From positions 1 through 32,039 of the forward strand of contig JAEXCN010000025.1 of the NCBI GenBank assembly GCA_023402175.1: a stretch of 32,039 bases of DNA, given 5' to 3'. The DNA comes from Pseudomonadota bacterium. Its GTDB lineage: Bacteria; Myxococcota_A; Polyangia; Polyangiales; Polyangiaceae. A program made the position numbers and the translations under genes. The notes beneath the pieces were generated by a model. That model worked only from the letters and a program-made list of their open reading frames with translations, was not told the origin of the DNA and made no database searches. Below are positions 7,928 through 14,061 of this stretch, in pieces. Position 1 is the first letter of the stretch. Every line of letters begins with the position of its first letter.

Positions 7928-8345
7928 GCGAAACCGAGTGTTCTTTCCTCAGGCATGTCTCGATCAGTGGGGAGTCGAAGGCAAGATCGAACTCACGCCG
8001 ACGGAGCTCGTCATCCTTGCGGAGGGGCGCCGCTACGAGATCACCGAAGTGATCCGCGTCCTCGTCGAGGTGACGGGCGCGCCCGATCCGCACGGGATCA
8101 TCGGCAAGGTGAAGTCGAAGAGCGAGCTCGACGCGATGGGCGCCGAGATCCTCGAGAACTCGATGATCATCGGCGACAATGCCTACGACGTCGTCCCGGG
8201 CTGGGCCGGCACGCCGGCGACACCTTTCGAGGATCACCTCCTGTCTCCCGAGCGCATGACGGCGCGGAGCGGACACACGGACATCGGCGCGGGGCCGAGC
8301 AGCGACGAGGACATGCTCGCGCGCTTCGCGGAAGGGTCCCTTTGA
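7926..8345 (+). CDS. Hypothetical protein, 139 residues
   Basis: A small soluble protein of unknown family with no signal peptide or Cys-pair motif beyond a single Cys. Its first half looks like a compact beta-rich domain (GKIELTPTELVILAEGRRYEI, then VIRVLVEVTG). The second half (SELDAMGAEILENSMIIGDNAYDVVPGW) is mixed, and the C-terminus is acidic and Gly/Ser-rich (DIGAGPSSDEDML). The start ATG at 7926 lacks an obvious ribosome site. Its stop lies 10 bases before the HemX-like start, and the bases at the stop (TGAGGAGA) double as that gene's ribosome site, so it probably belongs to the same transcript as hemX-hemA. Confidence 0.75.
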   Translation: MRNRVFFPQACLDQWGVEGKIELTPTELVILAEGRRYEITEVIRVLVEVTGAPDPHGIIGKVKSKSELDAMGAEILENSMIIGDNAYDVVPGWAGTPATPFEDHLLSPERMTARSGHTDIGAGPSSDEDMLARFAEGSL

Positions 8346-8355
8346 GGAGACGACG

Positions 8356-9237
8356 GTGAACGAGACCGTAGCCGAGGGCCTCTTCTATCTGACCGCAGCG
8401 GTCTACGCCGCCGCGTCGGTCCTCTTCCTGCGGTTTCTCGCCCGCGGCAAGGGCGACGTCGGTCTCCTCGGGCCGCGTCTCATCGGCGTGGGAGCCGCGC
8501 TCCATGCGGCTCACATCGTCGTCGCATCGCTCGTCCTTCGCGTGTGCCCGGTGGAAGGCATCCACTTCCCGATGAGCGTCGCCGCGATGTCGATGTGCGT
8601 CGCGTACGTGCTCGCGCGGAAGCGTTTGAAGGTGGAGGTCGCCGGCGCGTTCATCGCGCCGCTCGCGCTCACGTCGCTGCTCGCCTCGCGCTTCGTCGGT
8701 GGCGGAGCCGAGCCGGGCGCTCGCATCAAGAGCGCCATCCTCCCGTTCCACGTGGCGACGAACCTCTTCGGCGTCGCGCTGTTCACGCTCGCGTTCTCCG
8801 CAGCGACGCTCTACCTGATCCAGGAGCACCTGCTGAAAAAGAAGCAGATCGACGGCATGTTCCGCCGACTCCCTCCGCTCGACGTCCTCGATCGCGCCGA
8901 GCACCGCTTCCTGCTCGCCGGGTTCCCGCTCCTCACGATCGGCATCATCACCGGCACGCTCTGGGCGCGGCGCGTGGAGATGGGCGCTCCCGGCGAGGTG
9001 TTGCGTGCCGTCTTCGGTTACGTCACCTGGGTCGTGATCGCGGCGGTGCTCTTCCTTCGCGCGGCCGCCGGATGGCGCGGAAGGCGTGCTGCGTACGGCA
9101 CGATCGCCGGGTTCGGCTTCGCCGTCGCCGTCCTCATGCTGTATCTGCTCCGCCCGGCTTCCCCAAGCAACGCCACGGCTGCGCTCGAGCACGCCGAGGC
9201 GACCAGTGGAGCACTCGAGCATCCGATGGTTCCATGA
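8356..9237 (+). CDS. HemX/CcsA-like multispan membrane protein (cytochrome c assembly family)
   Basis: Integral membrane protein of 293 residues with about eight hydrophobic segments, including GLFYLTAAVYAAASVLFLRF, SAILPFHVATNLFGVALF and GTIAGFGFAVAVLMLYLL. The fold matches the cytochrome c assembly (CcsA/CcmC/HemX) family, with conserved-type histidines in LHAAHIVV and LPFHVATNLFG. The Trp-rich heme-handling motif (WGxxWxWD) expected of CcsA is not present; the region reads RVEMGAPGEVLRAVFGYVTW. That, plus direct overlap with hemA, favours a HemX-type role (control of glutamyl-tRNA reductase level) over cytochrome c synthesis, by analogy with Gram-positive hemX-hemA. The GTG start at 8356 has GAGGAGA at 8344-8350; the stop overlaps the hemA ATG (9234-9237). 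Confidence 0.83.
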   Translation: MNETVAEGLFYLTAAVYAAASVLFLRFLARGKGDVGLLGPRLIGVGAALHAAHIVVASLVLRVCPVEGIHFPMSVAAMSMCVAYVLARKRLKVEVAGAFIAPLALTSLLASRFVGGGAEPGARIKSAILPFHVATNLFGVALFTLAFSAATLYLIQEHLLKKKQIDGMFRRLPPLDVLDRAEHRFLLAGFPLLTIGIITGTLWARRVEMGAPGEVLRAVFGYVTWVVIAAVLFLRAAAGWRGRRAAYGTIAGFGFAVAVLMLYLLRPASPSNATAALEHAEATSGALEHPMVP

Positions 9238-10613
9238 GCTTGCCCGTCGTCGTCATCGGCCTCTCGCACAAGACGGCGCCCGTCGAGGTGCGCGAGCGCT
9301 TCGCGAGCGGCAGCGAGATCCTCCCCGAGATCCTCGCGCGCATCACGGCGCGCGCGGAGATCGACGAGGCCATGTTCCTCTCGACGTGCAATCGCGTCGA
9401 GGTGATCGGCCTGCCGAAGCTCAATGGAAACAGCGAGGAGTCCGCACGTCTCGCATCGCACGCGATCCGCGAAGCGCTGCGTGAGCACATCGGCGCGCCG
9501 AACGTCGAGGAGCTGCGCGACTACCTCTACGAGCGCAGCGGCGAAGAAGCCGTTCGCCACATCTTCCGTGTCGCTGCGAGCCTCGACTCCATGGTCCTCG
9601 GCGAGCCGCAGATCCTCGGTCAGGTGAAAGACGCGTACGATGCGGCCGTCGCCGCCGGCGCGCTCCGGAGCCACCTCTCGCGATGCGTGAGCCGCGCGTT
9701 CAGCGTTGCAAAACGCGTTCGGACCGAGACCCAGCTCGGAGCAGGGACCGTCAGCATCTCGAGCGTCGCCGTCGATCTCGCGAAGCGTATCTTCGGCGAT
9801 CTCTCGGACCGCACGGTCCTCCTCGTCGGCGCGGGCGAGATGGCGGAGGCGGCAGCGAAGAGCCTCGGACAGCAGGCAAAGGCGATCCGCATCTGCAACC
9901 GGAGCTTCGAGCGCGCCGCCAACCTCGCATCACATTTCAACGCGACCGCCGCGCCGATCGAGCAGCTCGAGGCCGAGCTCGTCATGTCGGACGTCGTCGT
10001 CGCGTCGACGTCGAGCAAGACGTTCGTGATCACGCGCGACCTCGTGAAGCGCGTGATGAAGCAGCGGAAGGGACGCACGCTGTTCTTCGTCGACATCGCG
10101 GTGCCGCGGAACGTCGACCCGGCGATCCACACGCACATCGACAACGCGTACGTCTACGACGTCGACGATCTCCAGAGCGAGGTCGCCGAGAACATGAAGT
10201 CGCGGCAGGCCGAGGTGACGGCCGCGGAGACGATCGTCGAAACGGAGCTCGGTGAGTGGCTGAAATGGGCGCGCGGGCTCAACGTGAACCCGACGATCGT
10301 CGCGCTGCGTGCGAAGACGAAGGGCGTCCTCGTCGCGGAGCTCGAACGGAGCCTCGGCACGAGGCTCAAGCACCTCGGCGAGGCCGATCGCGCGGCGCTC
10401 GCACAGATGATCGAGAGCGCGACGAACAAGCTCCTGCACGCACCGACCACCCGCCTGAAGCAGGCCGCCGGCGCGAGCGACGGGAACGATCTCGTGCGCG
10501 CGGCGCAGCACCTGTTCGATCTGCCCGCCGCGCCCCCTCCCGAGCCGCGCACGGCAAACGTCGCGCAGAAGCCCGTCACCGTCGACGAGAGCGAAGAGCG
10601 GCTCCCGCACTGA
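9234..10613 (+). CDS. hemA: Glutamyl-tRNA reductase
   Basis: NADPH-dependent reduction of glutamyl-tRNA(Glu) to glutamate-1-semialdehyde, the first committed step of C5-pathway tetrapyrrole synthesis. The product is 459 residues. The N-terminal catalytic domain begins VVVIGLSHKTAPVEVRERF and contains the nucleophile in STCNRVE (C52). The signature ASLDSMVLGEPQILGQVK follows. The Rossmann NADPH domain carries VLLVGAGEMAEAAAKSL, and FVDIAVPRNVDPAI comes later. The C-terminal dimerisation helix includes RLKHLGEADRAALAQMIESATNKLLHAP, after which a Pro/Ala-rich tail of about 40 residues is longer than needed. The ATG overlaps the hemX-like TGA (ATGA), so the pair is translationally coupled. Together with hemC it covers two steps of heme synthesis; hemB and hemL are not in the window. 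Confidence 0.97.
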   Translation: MSLPVVVIGLSHKTAPVEVRERFASGSEILPEILARITARAEIDEAMFLSTCNRVEVIGLPKLNGNSEESARLASHAIREALREHIGAPNVEELRDYLYERSGEEAVRHIFRVAASLDSMVLGEPQILGQVKDAYDAAVAAGALRSHLSRCVSRAFSVAKRVRTETQLGAGTVSISSVAVDLAKRIFGDLSDRTVLLVGAGEMAEAAAKSLGQQAKAIRICNRSFERAANLASHFNATAAPIEQLEAELVMSDVVVASTSSKTFVITRDLVKRVMKQRKGRTLFFVDIAVPRNVDPAIHTHIDNAYVYDVDDLQSEVAENMKSRQAEVTAAETIVETELGEWLKWARGLNVNPTIVALRAKTKGVLVAELERSLGTRLKHLGEADRAALAQMIESATNKLLHAPTTRLKQAAGASDGNDLVRAAQHLFDLPAAPPPEPRTANVAQKPVTVDESEERLPH

Positions 10614-10690
10614 CGAGTACGCGGAGCGGCTCGCTCACGGACGAGGCGCGCACGACGAGCAGCTCGCTCTGCGCCGACCCGCTCTCGGGC

Positions 10691-11380
10691 TCAGCGCGCG
10701 AGGAGCACGGAGGCGCCGCACTCCGGGCCGTTCCCGGTCGGCTCGAAGGGGCTCGGTAGCTCGCCGGAAGTGAGGTTGTTGCGCGTGCTCCGCGGGCGCT
10801 GACCCTGGGCGCAGGTCCCGTTCGCGAGCACGCTGAACTCTCCGTCGGTCGGCGTGAACGCGAGCCAGTAGCTGCCGCTCGGCGCGACGGTCAGAGGAGC
10901 ATCGAGGAACGCCGTGTTCCACCCGACCTTCACGCTGGCGAAGCTCGCCTTCGCGACGAGGAGCCCGGGCTTGTTCCCGACGTCCGAGTACACGCCGACC
11001 ACGATGTTGCCGCCCGCGAGCTTGCTGACGTCGGCGACGTAGAGCTTCACGCAGCGCGCGATCACGCTGGCGATGCCGCCGGAAGCCGTGAAGCCGTACG
11101 CATCGACCGACCGCGCGGGGACGCGGTCTACCTCCGCGCCCTCCGTGCTCGTGCCGACGACCACCGCGTCGGACGAGCAGCTCTCATCGGAGGCGTCAGG
11201 TCGCTCTTCGACGCCGGCGTCGGGCGAGGCGCCCGCGGCGTCCGCCGTTTCACCGGAGCTCGCGTCCGGTTCGCCCGTGTCGACCGTCGCCGTGCTCGAC
11301 GAGCCGAAAGGCGCGCACGCAGCGATCGCGAGCGCGAGAAGCCCCCACCACGAGCTCGACGGTCGAGCGGGTCGCTGCAT
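10691..11380 (-). CDS. Secreted lipoprotein of unknown function
   Basis: Lipoprotein of 229 residues. The signal peptide WWGLLALAIAAC has a good lipobox (IAAC, Cys22), followed by a Ser/Thr/Asp/Ala-rich linker (about 23-80). The globular part (about 85-229) looks beta-rich, for example IVVGVYSDVGNKPGLLVAKA and VGWNTAFLDAPLTVAPSGSYWLAF. This pattern is seen in carbohydrate-binding or choice-of-anchor type jelly-roll domains of myxobacterial surface proteins, but the match is only by impression. Four Cys after the signal may form disulphides. The ATG at 11380 is preferred over an upstream in-frame codon at 11416 because it gives a normal signal peptide. It sits on the opposite strand between hemA and hemC. 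Confidence 0.75.
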   Translation of the reverse strand: MQRPARPSSSWWGLLALAIAACAPFGSSSTATVDTGEPDASSGETADAAGASPDAGVEERPDASDESCSSDAVVVGTSTEGAEVDRVPARSVDAYGFTASGGIASVIARCVKLYVADVSKLAGGNIVVGVYSDVGNKPGLLVAKASFASVKVGWNTAFLDAPLTVAPSGSYWLAFTPTDGEFSVLANGTCAQGQRPRSTRNNLTSGELPSPFEPTGNGPECGASVLLAR

Positions 11381-11439
11381 CGACGCGAAAGATATCAGTC
11401 CGGTCGCCTCTCTCAAACACGCGCTCCGCGTCGAGCGCT

Positions 11440-12384
11440 ATGATGCCCCGCCTGATGCCGCGCCTCGTCTACGCCACCCGACGGTCCGCTCTCGCGCTTG
11501 CGCAATGTCGTGCTTTCGTCGCGCGGCTCAAAGCGGCTCATCCGGAGCTCGAGCTCGTCGAAGAGCAGGTGGTCACGACCGGCGACAAGATCCAGGATCG
11601 CCCGCTCGCCGAGGTCGGAGGCAAGGGCCTCTTCGTGAAAGAGATCGAAGAAGCACTCCTCGAGCGCCGCGCCGACATCGCCGTGCACTCGATCAAGGAC
11701 GTGCCCGCGACTCTTCCCGACGGGCTCGCGATCACGTGCATCCCCGCGCGCGAAGACCCGCGCGACGTGCTCGTCGCCCCGAGGCACGGCAAGCTCGCCG
11801 ATCTCCCGGAAGGCGCGAAGGTCGGAACGAGCAGCCTCCGCCGTGCGGTAAACATCCTCGCCGCGCGTCCGGATCTCCAGATCGTGCCGCTCCGGGGCAA
11901 CGTCGACACGCGTCTCCGCAAGGTCGATGCAGGCGAGGCGGACGCCATCATCCTCGCACGCGCAGGGCTCGTGCGGCTCGGCCTCGAAGCCCGCGCGACC
12001 GAGGTGCTCTCACCGGAGATCAGCCTTCCTGCCGTCGGACAAGGCGCGCTCGGGATCGAGTCGCGTGTCGACGACGAAGCGACGCGCGCGCGTCTCGCCG
12101 TGCTCGCCGACGAGACGACGAGCAGGTGCGTTCACGCCGAGCGCGGAGTGCTCGCCGCGCTGGGCGCGGACTGCAAGACCCCGATGGGCGCGTACGCGGA
12201 GCGGATCGAGAAGGACGGCGTCGTCTCGATGCGCCTGCGTGCGTTCGTGGCCGAGCCGAGCGGCGCGGCCGATGCGAATCTTGCGAGCCACGTCGAGCGA
12301 CAGGATCAGACGATCCCGTGGCCGGCCACGGACGAAGAGGCCCTGGCGTTCGGAACGAAGGTCGGCTTGTTCTTCCAGGGGTGA
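11440..12384 (+). CDS. hemC: Hydroxymethylbilane synthase (porphobilinogen deaminase)
   Basis: Joins four porphobilinogen molecules into hydroxymethylbilane in tetrapyrrole synthesis. The 314-residue product shows YATRRSALALAQ at the N-terminus, then TTGDKIQDRPLAEVGGKGLFVKEIE, the catalytic-Asp region RADIAVHSIKDVPATLPDGL, the Arg-rich substrate-binding stretch VGTSSLRRAVNILAARPDLQ, RGNVDTRLRKVDAGEADAIILA, and the dipyrromethane-cofactor Cys in LGADCKTPMGAYA (C245). The start is uncertain: ATGs lie at 11440, 11443 and 11455, because a 12-base unit beginning ATGCC is duplicated (11443-11454, 11455-11466; MPRL twice). The conserved domain begins after the last ATG, so any of them would work. 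Separated from hemA only by one opposite-strand lipoprotein gene. Confidence 0.96.
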   Translation: MMPRLMPRLVYATRRSALALAQCRAFVARLKAAHPELELVEEQVVTTGDKIQDRPLAEVGGKGLFVKEIEEALLERRADIAVHSIKDVPATLPDGLAITCIPAREDPRDVLVAPRHGKLADLPEGAKVGTSSLRRAVNILAARPDLQIVPLRGNVDTRLRKVDAGEADAIILARAGLVRLGLEARATEVLSPEISLPAVGQGALGIESRVDDEATRARLAVLADETTSRCVHAERGVLAALGADCKTPMGAYAERIEKDGVVSMRLRAFVAEPSGAADANLASHVERQDQTIPWPATDEEALAFGTKVGLFFQG

Positions 12385-12399
12385 GGCGGTCCGCCGCCT
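12384..12399 (+). terminator. Possible hairpin at the end of hemC
   Basis: AGGCGG (12384-12389) and CCGCCT (12394-12399) pair across a four-base loop directly after the hemC stop. Two more short inverted repeats follow in 12401-12440 (CCCAC/GTGGG and GTGGT/ACCAC). None is followed by a T-tract, so these could be processing or attenuation structures, or chance in GC-rich DNA. Confidence 0.3.
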
Positions 12400-12498
12400 A
12401 CCCACGAAGCGCGTGTGGGACGTGGTCCTCGACAACCACGACGCACCCTGATGCGGAGGGTTGCCTCCCGGCCGCCGTCGATTATGCTCGGGCACCCC

Positions 12499-13245
12499 AT
12501 GCGTCACGTGCTTCTTGCCCTGATCGCAACGGCGATTTTCGCGCTCTTCCCGCGCGTTGCTTTCGCCAAGAGCGCGTCGATCGGCGACCCGCTGCGCATC
12601 GAGGTCCGGGGCGCTCCCGACGCTTATTATTACAAGCCGCAAGCACGCGGGCAGAAGCCCGTCATCATGTACCTCCACGGGCGCGGCGGAAACCCGGCGG
12701 AGGACTGCCGGAAGTGGGCGCGCGTCGCGACGCAGTTCGGCTGGGTGGTCTGTCCTTCGGGCAGCGGCGTGAACGAGAACGGCGGGCGGACGTGGACGAA
12801 CGGCACCGTCGACGCGCAGCGCGTGATCGACGCGACGATCCAGGCGCTTCGCGACAAGTACAAGTCCAAGGTCCAGCGCCGCGGCAACGTCCTCGTCGGC
12901 TTCAGCGAAGGCGCGTGGGTCGCGATGAACGTCGGCCTGAAGGATCAACGCACGTGGTCGCGCTGGCTGATCCTCGCCGCGAGCGACGCGTACTGGGGTG
13001 ACGTCACCGACGCGCTCGGCAAGGACAAGCGCAAGGTGGAGCGCGTGTATCTCCTCACCGGCGAGAACGACGGCGTCGCGCAGAACACGGTGCGCGTCGG
13101 CGACACGCTGAAGAAGGTGAAGGTCCCGGTGAAGGTGAAGCTCGTGCCGGGAATGGGGCACGAGGTGCCGAGCGATCGCATGGTCAGCACGTACCGAAGG
13201 CCGCTCGCCTGGTTGATGAGCAGCGCACCAGCGAAGAAGATCTGA
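12499..13245 (+). CDS. Secreted alpha/beta hydrolase (esterase/depolymerase-like)
   Basis: Exported serine hydrolase of 248 residues. The signal peptide is MRHVLLALIATAIFALFPRVAFA, with probable cleavage after residue 23. The mature part carries the oxyanion-hole type motif YLHGRGGN (HG at 60-61), the nucleophile elbow GFSEGA (Ser136), a candidate acid in LLTGENDGVAQ and the catalytic His in LVPGMGHEVP. The order and spacing fit the PHB-depolymerase/feruloyl-esterase/phospholipase-carboxylesterase branch of the fold. The substrate cannot be read from sequence. The ATG at 12499 is chosen because it begins a clean signal peptide; in-frame upstream starts would add an Arg-rich extension. It is alone between hemC and udk on the same strand. 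Confidence 0.86.
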   Translation: MRHVLLALIATAIFALFPRVAFAKSASIGDPLRIEVRGAPDAYYYKPQARGQKPVIMYLHGRGGNPAEDCRKWARVATQFGWVVCPSGSGVNENGGRTWTNGTVDAQRVIDATIQALRDKYKSKVQRRGNVLVGFSEGAWVAMNVGLKDQRTWSRWLILAASDAYWGDVTDALGKDKRKVERVYLLTGENDGVAQNTVRVGDTLKKVKVPVKVKLVPGMGHEVPSDRMVSTYRRPLAWLMSSAPAKKI

Positions 13246-13301
13246 CGAAGCGCCTCGTCATCGAGCAGCTCGGCCTTCGCGCTCCAGTGCTCGGCCCCGC
13301 A

Positions 13302-13315
13302 TTTCAAACCTGAAA
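13302..13315. promoter_or_regulatory. Short A/T-rich inverted repeat upstream of udk
   Basis: TTTCA (13302-13306) and TGAAA (13311-13315) form a perfect inverted repeat around AACC. It lies within the 155-base gap 13246-13400 between the hydrolase and uridine kinase, about 85 bases before the udk ATG. An A/T-rich dyad stands out in this very GC-rich sequence and could be an operator. Nothing else in the gap is recognisable apart from a 5-bp hairpin right after the hydrolase stop. Confidence 0.25.
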
Positions 13316-13400
13316 CGCACTGCGCACGCGACGCGGTCGTCGTCGCCGGACGCAACATCGATCCCGATCGCCTCGCACCCGTGTGCTAGGAATCGTCGCG

Positions 13401-14045
13401 ATGCAGCCGCCTCCCCCGTTCCGGCCTCCGCTCGTCCTGGGAATCGCGGGGGGCTCCGGATCCGGGAAGAGCACGATCGCGAAGGCTGTCCTCGAGGCGC
13501 TGCCGCCCGGTCGCGGCGTCCTCCTGCAGCAGGATCACTACTACCGTTCGCAGTCGCACCTGCCGGAGTCGGAGCGCGCGAGCGTCAACTACGACCACCC
13601 GGACGCCCTCGAGCTCGACTTGCTCACCCAGCACATCGACGCGCTCCGCATGGGCCAGTCGATCGAGCGTCCCACCTACGATTTCACGATTCACGATCGG
13701 TCCAAAAAGGGCGTACCCATGGATCCGGCGGCGATCATCGTCGTCGAGGGGATCCTCGTCCTCGCGGACGACCGCCTACGCTCGCGCTTCGAGGTGAAGC
13801 TCTACGTGGATACCGATCCCGATATCCGCGTGATGCGGCGGATCCGCCGCGACCTCGAGCACCGCGGACGCAGCTTCGCGCAGGTCCGCAAGCAGTATTA
13901 CGAGTCCGTGCGGCCGATGCATCTCGCGTTCGTGGAGCCCTCCAAGCGATTCGCCGACATCGTCATCCCGGAAGGCGGCCAGAACCGGGTCGCCCTCGAT
14001 TTCCTCCTCAGTTTCGTTCGGCAAAGGGCGGCCGAGGCCGGCTAG
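13401..14045 (+). CDS. udk: Uridine kinase
   Basis: P-loop kinase that phosphorylates uridine (and cytidine) to UMP/CMP in pyrimidine salvage. The 214-residue product begins with a short Pro-rich lead. It then carries Walker A GGSGSGKST (17-25), QQDHYYR (substrate/Mg-binding Asp), VNYDHPDALELDLL, RPTYDFTIHDR, the Walker B-like IIVVEGILVLAD and the lid region RVMRRIRRDLEHRGRS. All of these are standard in the uridine kinase family. The ATG at 13401 is preferred; an in-frame GTG at 13383 would add only six residues. The next gene starts 16 bases after the stop, so it is probably co-transcribed with the HD-GYP/receiver regulator, a pairing with no obvious metabolic logic. Confidence 0.95.
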   Translation: MQPPPPFRPPLVLGIAGGSGSGKSTIAKAVLEALPPGRGVLLQQDHYYRSQSHLPESERASVNYDHPDALELDLLTQHIDALRMGQSIERPTYDFTIHDRSKKGVPMDPAAIIVVEGILVLADDRLRSRFEVKLYVDTDPDIRVMRRIRRDLEHRGRSFAQVRKQYYESVRPMHLAFVEPSKRFADIVIPEGGQNRVALDFLLSFVRQRAAEAG

Positions 14046-14061
14046 AATAGGGGCTCACCTC

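Noticed and set aside
10614..10690. Terminator after hemA (GAGCG/CGCTC hairpin)
   Set aside because: Only a 5-bp stem without a T-tract; not distinguishable from chance at this GC content.
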